Under the pieces are notes generated by a model. The model worked only from the letters and a program-made list of their open reading frames with translations. It did no database searches and was not told where the DNA came from. Shown one piece after another: positions 10,207 through 21,820 of a stretch of DNA of 64,000 nt; positions within the stretch are counted from its first letter, which is position 1; every line of letters begins with the position of its first letter. Origin of the DNA: Heterostelium album PN500 (taxonomy: Eukaryota; Evosea; Eumycetozoa; Acytosteliales; Acytosteliaceae); the NCBI RefSeq assembly GCF_000004825.1, contig NW_008805068.1, forward strand, positions 1,674,001 through 1,738,000, in the 5' to 3' direction. Both the position numbers and the translations under genes were made by a program.

Positions 10207-13192
10207 ATGAATAATAATAATAAAGTAGAAATTGATAAATCACCATCAGACTATAGAGAATATAGATATGTAAAGTTGGAGAATGGCCTCTCAGTGTTGT
10301 TGATTCACGATGAGCAAGAACAACAATCGGCTGCATCTCTATCGGTTGGTGTTGGAAGTTTCCAAAATCCAAAGGAATACGAAGGTTTGGCTCACTTCCT
10401 TGAGCACATGTTATTCTTGGGTACAGAGAAATATCCAGTGGAGAAGGAGTTCCTCACTCATATCGAGCAGAACGGTGGCAGCTATAATGGAGTCACTCAC
10501 TACTACTGTACCTCCTATTACTTCAAGATCAATCAGCAACATCTCGAGCAGGCACTCGATCGGTTCTCATCGTTTTTCATCTCGCCACTCTTCACCAAAG
10601 ATGCCACACATCGTGAGGTGAACGCTGTCAACTCTGAGTACCAGTCAAACGTACAGAACGATCTTCTACACCGTTTCTACGCTACACTGATGTCGTTTGA
10701 TGACCATCCGCTTACCATGTTCAACTGTGGTTCACTGGAAACTCTCAATAAAGCCGATCTACACTCAAAGATGGTTGAATTCTACCATAAATACTACTCC
10801 GCCAACTTGATGAATCTGGTCATCATCGGTCCACAGTCGTTGGATGAGCTCGAGAAGTTGGCAACCTCTTATTTCTCATCGATCAAGAACAACAATGTGG
10901 TATTGCCAGAGATCTGCGAGCTCAGAGTTTCCAAACCGTCGAAATCATTCATTGTTCCAGTGAAAGACAGCAATAGCATCACTATCTCTTGGCCCATTCC
11001 AAAGCATATCTCCTACTATAACAACTACAAGAATAACACAGTGTCACTGATCTCTCATATCATTGGACACGAAGCAAGAGGTTCGCTATTTTCATATCTA
11101 GAATCACTGGGCTACGCTTATTCTTTGTCGGCTGGAAGTGCGGCATTGGACCAGAACGTCGAATACTTTTCTATCGATATTGCTTTGACTGAGAAGGGAC
11201 TTGAAAACTACGATGCTATCATCGGACATATCTACAACTACATTGAGCTCATGAAAAAAGTAGATGTTTCCTATCTCTACGATGAGAAACAGCAACTCCA
11301 ACATTCAAGATGGGCATCCATTGGAAAGTCTGACTTGATGTCCTATGCCAATGCCATCAGTACACTCTTTTGTATCAACTCCATCGAAAGAGGTGACATC
11401 CTAAGCTTTGATTACATTTTCGAGTCATTCAACACCAAACAATATCAAGAGATATTAAACTGTTTCAATCTAGATAATGCAATGTAAGTTAAATCAAAGT
11501 ATAATAATTAGAATTTAATGAAAATCTAATAATAACATTTGATATATATCTTTAGTATCAATCTTTATTCCAAACAATATGAAAAACAAGCGCAATTGGT
11601 TCATAAATACTATTGTTTCCAATACTCAAAGGTTGCCATTACAAAGGAAGATATTGAAAAATGGAAATCCGTTGAACCAACTCCAAAGCTGTACATTCCA
11701 ATTCGTAATCCCTACAGTCCAGAGAATTTCGATATCAAGTCGGAACAAACCAATGTCGTTCAACCATTGGACAAGCTGTTCGATGAGCAAGGAATAACTG
11801 TTTTGTTCTCTCCAGACACTCAATTCAATACACCTCTTGCAAACTTTTATTTTAAATTCAACTCGTCGATTGCCACTGCACGTCAACTCACCATGGTCTA
11901 TCTCCTCAAGAAGTGTGCTAAAATACTGTTGAATGAAGATGTTCGTTATTTCGCTTTGATGAACGGTACCACTTTGAAGTGGGACATCACTCTGACCGGT
12001 GTGAGCTATCGTATCAGTGGATTCAACGACAAGATCGCTCCACTCATTCTCGACATCTTTAGTAAGCTCTCGACATTCGACTTGTCAGAGTTCCAATTCC
12101 AGCTGGCAGTTGCCAAAGCTCTCAAGAAGAAGAGAAACACCGCTTTCTGCAGTCCAATCGATCACGGACTCAATCAGATCCGTCCATTCCTAAGCAACAC
12201 AATCTTTGGCACTGCCGAAGATATCCATGTACTGGAATCGGTCGACTACCAAGAGTTTCTCTATTTCGTTCGTCATTACTTCAAGACCATGAACATTCAA
12301 TCTGTAATCACAGGTAATCTCAGTCGTGAGGAAGTGCTCGACTTTTCAAATCAATTGCCAAAAGTAATGAACGAGAGAAGACCATCTCCAAAGTGTGACA
12401 TTCTCTATCCACGTCGAGTAGAGCTTACCCAAGGCAAACGTTATCATCTTCGTCAAACCTTTGTTGATGAGAATCAAGTCAATTCCGTGTGTATTGCGTT
12501 CTTCCAGGTCGGTAAAGGTTCGGTTGAACTCTATTCGATGGGAATGCTCTACAACCAATTGATCTATAGTAGTTTCTTCAGTGAGTTGCGTACCAAACAG
12601 CAGCTTGGATATATCGTTCAGACAGCTTCAGACACTGCACTGGCAACCGTCCATCTACGTGTACAAGTACAATCAGACACCAAAGATCCAGAGTATCTAT
12701 TTGATCGCATCGATGAGTACATTCAACAAGGATTGAAGGAGGAACTCAACGCTTTAGATGAATCGGAGATCCAAAAGTATGTCACCTCTTTGCAAGAGAA
12801 ATTACTACAGAAAAAACCAAACAGTAGATTTCAAGCATTGGAATACACTCAAATTACTCAAACATTTGAAGGTGACCAAAAAATAAGTAAGTAAATCAAA
12901 CTGATAATTTTTTATAAATATTTTATAACAATTTTATTAATTCTTGTTTGTTTTATTTTTTTAAGGACAAAAACAAGTTGATTATCTATCAACTGTTAAG
13001 AAGTGTGACGTGTTGGATTTCTTTGAACAATATGTATTGAACAAAGAAAAGAGAAAAATGGTCGTTGTTCAAATCTATGGTAGAGGACATAAAATCAATC
13101 CAATTAACGATCCAAATGCTATTGAATTGACTGATCCAGCAGAATTCAAGTCGTCAATTGGTTTATATCCACCATTCTGTTTAACTAAATAA
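10207..13192 (+). CDS. ide: Insulin-degrading enzyme (insulysin), M16 metallopeptidase
   Basis: Three exons, 10207-11483, 11556-12886 and 12966-13192, give 944 residues, near the 1,000 of human IDE. The inverted zinc motif HFLEH (residues 63-67) has the distal ligand Glu144 in REVNAVNSEYQ, 77 residues after the second His, exactly the IDE spacing. The C-half holds the typical FFSELRTKQQLGYIVQT region and the last exon ends the domain with FKSSIGLYPPF. The enzyme is a cytosolic clamshell protease that degrades small peptides. All key catalytic residues seen are intact. No peroxisomal or secretory signal is seen. Confidence 0.95.
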
Positions 13193-13340
13193 AATGAGAT
13201 ATTTAATAAAGTATATCCATATTATTATTGTTGTTAAAAGATTATTGAATATTGCATTATTATTATTATTGTTGTTGTTATTGTATTATTACATATTAAA
13301 TTAAATAAAAAGATAGTATAGTGTATGATACATAGGTGTA

Positions 13341-14534
13341 TTAGTTTGAAATATAATCTCTGTTGTCGAATGGAGAGGTAATTGCATTGGGTGAAGAAGA
13401 CAGTGAAGAGGCATCGGAGTGAGTAGATTCATCAGATAGCTCAGAGTCCGAGTTGTTATATACAAGTGCGTGGTATTGTGGTCCGTTGCTGGAAGACGAT
13501 TGGTTTATGGATTGTGAGATGTATCGACTCTCTGCCGAGCTGCCTTTGTAACGACGTTTCATCTTTCGCATTCTAAACAGCATCATCATCGTTGGCAGAA
13601 TCTCGGTGATGAAGAAGTAAGCCAACTCAAACTCCCATCCAAACGCAAACGTTGGTGTCGTCGCAGAGTCTGGGTCGACCGCAGCCACACGAATCGAAAA
13701 CATCATCACAGACGATCGAATACAGAAGCAAATGGTACAGATCGATCCTACCACTGCTGCTCTAATCGATTCTGGTGGTGCAGGTGCCGATAGCAGACTG
13801 GTTTTCGGCGATGGCGAAGACAAACTTCCCAATCGTCTGATTGCAAGGAACAGCAGGATTCCAAACAAAAAGAAACCGAAACCAGCCACTAAAAAGCAAC
13901 AACTAACGAATCCTTCCGAGATCTGTTCGACTATATTCATTCTGTAGTTGTTTGGTTTCGCCCATACAACCAACACCACGATCCAAGTGACAGTGAGTGA
14001 CACCAATAAAACATTGAAAATAATGATAAAAGGTCTCCATTTCCTCCAGAAATCTCTAGATGTAACGTATGGTTTTGAGAATCTAGTATATAATTCGATC
14101 CAAAATAACAATAAACATCCATATGCTAAAAATAATAAAATAGTTGATATATTATACTATAATTTAATTTGTTAATTTTATAAAGGGCTTATACATAAAT
14201 AAATAGAAATAGTTATTTACCCATATAATAACTTCTAAATATAAATCTGCGGACATTGAAGGTTGTGCAAAAAAGAAAGCGCTTCTAACTGTTTGTAGTT
14301 CGTTTGTTTGTTCGGTTGTAAGTTGATAATCAATGAAAAACGACCAATAGAAAATATAAATAACATACCTAACATAGCAATTGCTATGATGAAATGAAAT
14401 ATGGTCTTTGGTTTAAGGTTCTTTACACCTGACCTTGAATAATAATAAATTCGTATCAATTGAAAGAGTGCCCAAAGAAAGAGGACACCATCAATGAGTC
14501 CCAATACATAATTCAAATTGATTGATGCAGACAT
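13341..14534 (-). CDS. THH1/TOM1/TOM3-like multipass membrane protein
   Basis: Three exons, 14534-14369, 14288-14221 and 14156-13341, give 349 residues. The splice sites were chosen because they restore the family pattern: LWALFQLIRIYYYSR, KTIFHFIIAIAMLVRSAFFF, then STILLFLAYGCLLLFWIELY. This matches plant TOM1/TOM3 (QLIRI, FHxxNFxxxxxRAxxF, YxLLVLFWAEIY), a seven-helix family known as tobamovirus host factors and related to GPR137-like proteins. Later helices include FIIIFNVLLVSLTVTWIVVL and the VSCCFLVAGFGFFLFGILLF stretch. The tail is Ser-rich and cytosolic. In other eukaryotes members act at lysosome/tonoplast membranes; here location is inference. The frame of exon 1 continues past its donor to a false stop, so a one-exon model would be wrong. 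Confidence 0.75.
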
Positions 14535-14783
14535 TGCATCCTCCAATTTATACTTTATCTTTTTTTTTTTGTTTATTTATAAAAAAAAAAAATATAAAAA
14601 AATAAATAACTTAATAACTAAAATAATAATAAATCTAAATATATAAATGTGTTTGCTTAAAAAATAAAAAAATGATCAATTAAATCACAAAGGGTGTTAA
14701 AAAAGTCATCGGGAACCCTGGGTCTCATAAAACCTGTGGGAATTTTAGAAAAAAAAAAAATTCGAATTTATTTATTTTTTGTT

Positions 14784-17081
14784 TTAATTTATTTGTTTTG
14801 GTAGTCTGGTACTAAAGTATTTTATGATGTTGATATTTCCAAATAAAATCGATTGCGTAAAGATTGCTGGTATTGCAATGGTTGGAATCAGTTGATTCTC
14901 ATAGCATTCCACCAGTTGTTGGTAGTTGTTCAGTTGTGCTGCTTTGAGGAAAGGTTGAAGTTCCTCTAGCTTACCACTTTTGTTTCGTTTGAGATGTTCG
15001 ATGACTAATTTGAAAGTTTGAATATTACCATCTCTAAAAGTAATTTGGTTCGATAGAAATTCGGCACCACTGAAAGCTAAACGTCCACTGGTGAGTATGT
15101 AATCCATTATTTCAGGTTTGTAGCTGTGTCTGTGTATATTAATGAGTTTAATTGATTTATTGATTGTCAGACGTTTGAAGTAAGCTTTAATCGTTTCAAT
15201 ATTGTTGTTTTCTAATGCTGAACCAATGATTTGGTTAGCATTGGCATGCAGAGGAATATCTGCAAATGTATCGAATAGATAGTCTATTAACTCTGGTTGT
15301 CGGAAATCAAAGGCAGCCTTCAGTGACAAAGCATTAATATTGAGAACAGCTGGACGCATTTCATGAATGTATTGAAGTATCTTTATATCTCTACAAATAT
15401 AAACCAGCGCATTGGTTGATTGATTTCTATCTGGAATGTTTAGTAACAGCTGAATGGTTTCTAAAGGTATATTTTCTCTCAGGGCTGCAAAGAGTAACAA
15501 TGGTTTGGCCGAAGTCAAGATACCATGATCGATGAGCAATTGCAATACTTGATGATATACGGACAGAACTTGTTTATCGTTATCGCCATGATCGCCAGGG
15601 TAGATCTGATTGAAAAATGATGATATAGTTCTTTGATCCAATGCTATTTGACACCTCGAACCAATCAATAGCTTAACAAACTCCAAATAGAAATCTGGAG
15701 ATAAATTTGTGGTTTTGTTGAGAACCGGTAGAAAGAAGATATAGCCCTTACGGTTGTCAACAATCTTCTTTACAAGCTGTAGGTCGCTTTTTAGGACTGC
15801 ATGCATAAGTGCTTCATTATAATTCATTGCCAACTTTGGAAAGTTGGTCAACTGTACAAGATAATTTGTCACCAAATGATTGTCTGACTGTATTGCGGTG
15901 GCCAATACATGATGAAATCTACATACTATCCTAGGATTTGCAAGAAGCTTTTCAAGTAACTCTACTGATAGAATTGTTGGTGGAATACTATCGACAATGA
16001 TATTGTTTACTATTCTGAAATCACTCCAATTATCGAGTATAAAATTCACAATTTTTGATGCACCAATAGTTATTGCATTACCTATTCCTGTTTCCCCAAA
16101 GTGAACATTAATTGAGCTACCAATCTGTAGCAACAATTTAAAGCATTCCAAATCATCGAATCGTATAACAGAAGTAAATATTTGATGATCGAATGACGGT
16201 TGTTGTTTTAAATCTACCATTAAATATTGTATCATCTTTACGCCACCTCCAACAGCTGCAAGCCAATCTAAACTCTGTAGTTTCAAGGTACTGGTGGAAT
16301 GAATCTTAAAGATATAATTGATGGCGTCAATGGATCCAATGGAAATTGACTTTTGGAGGAATAAGCGCCAATGTCGATCTTGAAAAAGAGAGTATTGATA
16401 TGCCAGGCCCATAATTGATAGCAATCTATCTTGATTTTCCAAAGTTGCATTCTGTGGCAAATCTGTATGCTCAAGATAGTATTGATTGGTTGCTACATCA
16501 GGTTTTGTTGTATTCTCCAGAATCATAGTTACAAACTCTAGCGACAGATTCTTAATGCCTATCTCCAGAGCTTTGGTGAATTGATTCAATGCAAGTTGCT
16601 TCGTTGTGCCTTTCCTGTGTAGCTGGAACAGAATGATAGCTAGTGACTTGGTATCATTGCGATTTGCAATGTCCGGGAGTATCGATTGTAGATACGGAAC
16701 AATCGAAAAGTGGTCGTCTCTATTAACGATATCCACGAGGAACTTGGACACAATGTGATTTCCACTCTTGAAAGACGACAGCAGTAGTGGCGATAGATTG
16801 CCCGAGCTTCTCGCCAGATGAAAATCATAGAATAAAGGTGTTTCGAATGTCTCTCTATATTCATTAAGAAAATGAGTCACAATGAAATCACCACAGTCAT
16901 AGTTGAGTAAATGGTAAAGCGAACCATTTTCAATCAACGCTTTACCAGTTTGAGGAAATCGAAACTGTTTACTATTCGACCTATGTATGTCATAGATCGA
17001 TTGAAATATCTTATCTCTAATAACTATATTTTGTATAAGATATATAAATTTATTATTATTATAATTATTAGTTATCTCCAT
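14784..17081 (-). CDS. Dictyostelid ankyrin-type repeat protein
   Basis: Single-exon 765-residue protein from ATG 17081. The N-terminus (KFIYLIQNIVIRDKIFQSIY) matches the start shared by a large dictyostelid family of ankyrin-like proteins, with an F-box-like helix then helical repeats of about 30 residues (for example LLSIMGLAYQYSLFQDRHWR and ECFKLLLQIGSSINVHFG). Repeats are degenerate, with few canonical TPLH turns. Such proteins are numerous and fast-evolving in group 1 and 2 dictyostelids; function is unknown, probably protein binding. It lies 250 bp upstream of the TOM1-like gene on the same strand. Confidence 0.7.
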   Translation of the reverse strand: MEITNNYNNNKFIYLIQNIVIRDKIFQSIYDIHRSNSKQFRFPQTGKALIENGSLYHLLNYDCGDFIVTHFLNEYRETFETPLFYDFHLARSSGNLSPLLLSSFKSGNHIVSKFLVDIVNRDDHFSIVPYLQSILPDIANRNDTKSLAIILFQLHRKGTTKQLALNQFTKALEIGIKNLSLEFVTMILENTTKPDVATNQYYLEHTDLPQNATLENQDRLLSIMGLAYQYSLFQDRHWRLFLQKSISIGSIDAINYIFKIHSTSTLKLQSLDWLAAVGGGVKMIQYLMVDLKQQPSFDHQIFTSVIRFDDLECFKLLLQIGSSINVHFGETGIGNAITIGASKIVNFILDNWSDFRIVNNIIVDSIPPTILSVELLEKLLANPRIVCRFHHVLATAIQSDNHLVTNYLVQLTNFPKLAMNYNEALMHAVLKSDLQLVKKIVDNRKGYIFFLPVLNKTTNLSPDFYLEFVKLLIGSRCQIALDQRTISSFFNQIYPGDHGDNDKQVLSVYHQVLQLLIDHGILTSAKPLLLFAALRENIPLETIQLLLNIPDRNQSTNALVYICRDIKILQYIHEMRPAVLNINALSLKAAFDFRQPELIDYLFDTFADIPLHANANQIIGSALENNNIETIKAYFKRLTINKSIKLINIHRHSYKPEIMDYILTSGRLAFSGAEFLSNQITFRDGNIQTFKLVIEHLKRNKSGKLEELQPFLKAAQLNNYQQLVECYENQLIPTIAIPAIFTQSILFGNINIIKYFSTRLPKQIN

Positions 17082-17795
17082 TCATAACTCATTGTGTATG
17101 TATTGTTTGTTTTTTTTTTCTACGTAAGACGATGATGTTTCAAATAGAAATTTAACATGAATTTATTTTTATTTATTATTTCTTATTTTTCGTAATTTAT
17201 CATTTTTAATATCGACAATTACGAAATTTCAAAGATTGCGAATTAAATATCTTTTGAGTAACTTATGTTCAACATTTGTGCAAAACCTTTTTTGTTTTTT
17301 TTTTTTTATTAAATTTGTAAACACTTCTGTTCAAGTAATTATTACTAAAAAAATATCTGAATATCTGAATCCTATCGAATAGATCTTGATATGTGTCGGT
17401 TGTCAAAAAAGATTTTTAGTGGTTTGAAAAATAAAAAAAAACATTTATATTCTTTTTTTTGACACAATTGTAGATTTGATTTATTTTTAGTGCAAGTTGT
17501 TATCATGAGAATGGACAGGTCAACAATTTTAAAGTGCTTATTTTTTAATTTTACTTAATTATTTGTAATAATACTAATTGTGTGTGTTTTAGAAGAAGAG
17601 AAGTGTAGTAAACAGAAAGTAGAAATACAAGGTTGTTGTGTTGTAAGAGGAAGTCGTTGTGACTTGTAAAGTTAGTTTACTTTTTGGTTTAGCAGTAAGT
17701 CTTGTCTTTGTTTTGGTTTGGTTTAGATTGTTTGTTAGTTGTTATATAGATATATATATATATAAATATAGATAGTTAGTTGTTTTTAAGAGAGA
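17082..17795. other. Divergent intergenic region
   Basis: 714 bp between the ankyrin-type and DOLPP1 genes, both transcribed away from it. The DOLPP1 side (17590-17795) is purine/GT-rich and probably leader. No RNA gene or exon seen. Confidence 0.4.
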
Positions 17796-19003
17796 ATGAT
17801 AGATGAAGATTTAATATATAATCAAGTATATCAATTCAATCAAGAGAGTATATATAACCAGACATGTAAGAAGAATGCAGATATTATAATCTGTCTGCCG
17901 GATGATATGGTCAATTTCAAAGGCATCGTAATGGCAATCTACAGTTATATTCCGGTGGTCGTTTTCATTGTTCTCGCCATATGGTATATTATTCGGAGAA
18001 CGATCGTTCCAATCTTGGTATTAGCAACACTCGGTTTAACACTACTTCTAAACGAGGCAATACTAAAGAATATTATAAAACAACCAAGACCACCTGGTTC
18101 GTGTGCATGCTCGTAAGTTTAGTTTTTATAGAAATCTAAAAATTATTAACTTATAACTAAATAACTAATTCTAACAATGATAATTGATATTAAAAACAAA
18201 CAAGATATGGTATGCCATCAGGACATTCTATAACATCTACACTCTTGTTGTTTTGGATTATCTTTGAATTCATTCATCCTTTGGACAAGAAGATTCCCAT
18301 TGCCAAACGATTGATCTACGTAGGATTGGCTCTGATTACTTTTGCAATGGTACCATACAGTAGAGTGTATCTTTTGTATCATACATGGCAACAGGTATTG
18401 GTAGGAAGCTGTATTGGCTTTGTTTTCGCGCTACTGGTGTTTCTCTTTTTGCGATTGAAACTAATACATCACCTGCCGAAACGTGAGATATTCTTCCGAA
18501 CTCGTCTAATAATGAGAAATAACTACCGTGTCATAGAGATCACCACTACGTCGCATACTGAAATCCTGCTCACACCACTGCCTGGCATTGCAGTGAACGA
18601 CGGTAGCGACAACGACAACAGCGAGGGTAGTAACAACGGTCTGACAATGACAGCAGTATCGGCAGTGGCCACCACCACCAACACAACCATCGAATACACT
18701 GAGAACAGAGAAGACGATGAAATGGAAAGAGGTGGTATATTATACATGAGTACAACAGGTAAAACTATCAAATATTTATAAGAAAATCAATCAGTCAAAC
18801 ATACAAACAAACAAACAAACAAACAAACAAGCCTTTCACATTCTTTAATTTAAATTAAAAGAATTTCATTTTATTTATTTAATCTATACGAACCAAACTT
18901 TAAACTTATTACTTATTATTCTATTCTATTCTATTCTTTTTAATTTTAATTAGGAACTAACAACAATAATATTAATGTTAAACAAAATGATGATAGCGTA
19001 TAG
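17796..19003 (+). CDS. dolpp1: Dolichyldiphosphatase (PAP2 superfamily)
   Basis: Exons 17796-18112, 18205-18758 and 18954-19003 give 306 residues. PAP2 motifs are visible: KNIIKQPRP (C1), GMPSGHS (C2) and YSRVYLLYHTWQQVLVG (C3), matching human DOLPP1 (LIKHVIQEPRP, GMPSSHS, SRVYLLYHTWSQVL). The enzyme recycles dolichyl diphosphate to dolichyl phosphate on the ER lumenal face for N-glycosylation. As in DOLPP1, the usual C3 Asp is Gln. Four or five membrane helices precede a long hydrophilic S/T/N/E-rich tail not found in animals. Exon 3 follows a clean ACAACAG|GTAAAA donor and TAATTAG acceptor and ends in NNNINVKQNDDSV; if the intron is retained, the protein stops at 18781 instead. Confidence 0.88.
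18800..18830. repeat. (CAAA)n microsatellite
   Basis: Short tandem CAAA repeat inside the last intron (or 3' end) of the dolichyldiphosphatase gene. Confidence 0.8.
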
Positions 19004-19242
19004 TCATTCTTTTTAATTTTTAATAAGAAACCCCAATCAAAACAATGTAATAATAGCGTTAAATATATGTAAATAATAATCAAACCATAGAGATATCAAA
19101 ATAAACAAACAGAGGGAAAAAGAAACAATGAAAAAATAACTAGATAAAACAAACAAACAGAAAGATTGGCGCGCAACTAATAATAATGTTTTATAATTTT
19201 AAATAATAAATATTAAAATTATATTATTATTTATTATTATCT

Positions 19243-21820
19243 TTAACTACTGGTTGTTGCTGTTGTTGTTGTTGTTGTTGTAGTGGTTGATGAATAGGGT
19301 GTCAACACTTTAATTATATTCAATAGCTTGTTGGCGAAATCAACGTTGTTTTGTGATAGGAAAAAGTCAGCAACATGCTTTGATTTCTCGATGAGCAATG
19401 ACATGAATAGTTTACTACGATCATCTAGGTTGGTTGTCATTTGATTATCACTAAGTTGCTCTAGCACTCCGTTTGAGAGTGCAATGATTATGTCGGCGAA
19501 TGACTCTGCCAACTGATCGTTTCCAATCATCTCTAGGAGATTAGCTCTGAGTGTCAACTCGCCAGAGTAAGTCGAAGGCGATTGCAAAAATTGAATAAAA
19601 GTGGTCATTGGAATCAATGTCTCCAAGCCATCCAAATGCAATTGACAATCGAATGGTGATGCCAATACACCCGTCAATTTAAGATTACTCAATTCCTGTG
19701 AGAATGAACTGTTATATGGATCCAAATTCAACTTGCTATTATTAATGTTATTGTTATTATTATTATATCTTCCTTTGCTGTTGTTGTTGTTTTGATGTGG
19801 GAACTTCTCGATTGCAATGAGTTTACGCTTGTCAAAGATGTTTTGAATCTTGGTGAGCAGGTAATCGTCTAGTCTACCGGAGGGTGTTGAAAAGAGTAGT
19901 GAACACTTTTGATCCAATCCTTTGGATATCTCTCGCCAGTACTCTATCTGTTGACGTGTCGGTGCAACTCGCAAGTCGATTTCAAAGAACGACGGACAGA
20001 TAAAGAGAGAGTTGGGTTTCAGTTGTGTTACCAATTGGTTGATAAAGGTGACTTGTGCGCTAGAGTATGCTTTAGCAGTGTTGGTTTCGGCAGTTGCCGA
20101 GTTTGGCGCGCATATCGGTGCTGCTAGCATCTCATTGAAATGCGAGGGTAACACAATGGAAAAGTCGTTGACACCGAGCTGCTTGTAACTCGTTAGTCTT
20201 CCACTCATGGCAACGAGCGACTCTGGCTTTGTGAATAGGAAATCCTTTGGCAGTGTCATAGCGATGTTGATAGTGATACCTCTTGTCTTTGCAAATTCAA
20301 CCAGTTTCTTTATAAACTGAACGGTATCACTTGGAATGGCGACTGGTTTCGCAATGTTTTCGGTGGAGGTGTCCAGTGTGGCGGTGGTCGAATGATAGTT
20401 ATCCGGTGAGATAATAAAGTAATTGGAGTCCTTATGTTTCAATTGATCCAAATAGTTCATGTAGACATCGATCGAGGGAACACGCATTGCTTGAGAACTG
20501 CTATTGTACCACAATCCCTCCATGATTCCTTTGAATTGGATACGATTCGACTTGATATCCTTGGAGTTCAAAACGAGCAGATCTTCTTCCGCTCCATAGT
20601 ATTGTTGTACAGCGCTATTTATCGATGTTTTCTTTTGAAGTTTTGTTGCAACAGTCTCCTCCTTAGTGTTATCCTTATCCTTTCCACCTTTTCCTTTCTT
20701 GTTGCTGCTATCGGCTGATTCTTTCGAATGAGAATGCATTGAAACTTTGCCCTTCAGATGTTGATGTGTATATTTAGCTTCAACCTTTTCCTTGGAAACG
20801 AGATCCTCAAGAACATTGGTACTATTTCCAGTGACCGAGGTAGACGATGGTTTCAAATCCAGCTTCTCAACTTTGATGTCACGTGCGCTGGCAGCAACAA
20901 TTCGACCACCGACCACGTCGATCGATATACGATTAGATCGCTTCTCCTTCTCTAGTTGCTCGTTATAAGCGGCTTCCTGTGCAGCAATGAACTTTCGCTC
21001 GTCTGAACTTATCCACTTGTTATTCTGATTGGAGAAGTAATCCTCCTGGTCGTCGTAGACAATCGTACGCTGAACACTATTCTTCTGGTATCCCAAAATA
21101 GTTTCTTTATACTGAATTGCATTGGCTAAATCTCTATCCTTTTGTTGCTGACTTGTACTTGAATTATTACTATTATTGTTGCTGTTGTTGTTGCTGTTAT
21201 TTGGTGATGACTTTTGGAATAATGGAGTTCCACAGAATTTACATGGACCTTTACCCTCTTGTTCACAAATGATCTTTCCACAATTCAAACAATTGGTTAT
21301 CAATGAATGTCTAGTGGCTTGACAATCACAAGGATCACCTGCTCTACCTTGTATTTCAATCTCTGAGAATGACTGTATCGACTTTTTCGTTGAGACTGTT
21401 GTCTCTCTGTTGTTACGACCACCTTGTTGTTGTTGTTGTTGCTTAGTATTCTTATTATTCTTATTATTGGTTTGATTTGTTTTTGGTTTTTCAACTGGTT
21501 TCTATTAATATATATATATTATATAATGTTAGTATGTAATCTATTGTAATTGTATAGATTAGATCAATCACAAAGTTACTACTTACAACTATTCTTCTTG
21601 GTAGTGAATTGATTTTCTTTGTAAGTTGTTCAATGAATGTTCTTGTCTTCTTTGTATTTCCAAGAAGATCAACTAAATAGTTATCGATATCACTGTTACT
21701 CTCCGCAGCAAAGATATAACGTATGATTTCATCTGGTGGGAAACCCAACATCTTTTGTAACTTTTCTGTAGTCCATCTCTCTAATGATTCCCAAGTTAGA
21801 GGTTCATTTACTTGTGCCAT
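19243..21820 (-). CDS. trip4: TRIP4/ASC-1 zinc-finger protein fused to a degenerate O-GlcNAcase (GH84)-like domain
   Basis: Exons 21820-21587 and 21501-19243 give 830 residues. The N-terminal helical region (EIIRYIFAAESNSDIDNYLVDLLG) and the C2HC5 zinc finger (CDCQATRHSL, NCLNCGKIICEQEGKGPC, KFC; residues 136-168) are classic TRIP4, the ribosome-quality-control and transcription cofactor. In place of the usual C-terminal ASCH domain, residues about 402-770 align collinearly with human O-GlcNAcase: FKGIMEGLWY (GVVEGFYG), SNYFIISPDNYH (NTYLYAPKDDYKH), LGVNDFSIVLPSHF (FGCRSFALLFDDI), AYSSAQVTFINQL (SFAHAQVSITNEI), SLFICPSFFE (TFLFCPTEY) and LTGVLASPFDCQ (LKGVLTNPNCE). The catalytic Asp-Asp pair is replaced by Pro-Ser, so it should be inactive. 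Both modules sit in one uninterrupted exon. The ASC-1 role is known; that of the extra domain is inference. Confidence 0.85.

Noticed and set aside
13937-14175. Small frames near the TOM1-like gene first intron
   Set aside because: They overlap the exon that restores TOM1-like motifs in another frame; taken as shadows.
14690-14750. GC-richer segment with GGGAACCCTGGGTCTC that looked like a tRNA arm
   Set aside because: No complete cloverleaf or anticodon arm could be drawn on either strand.
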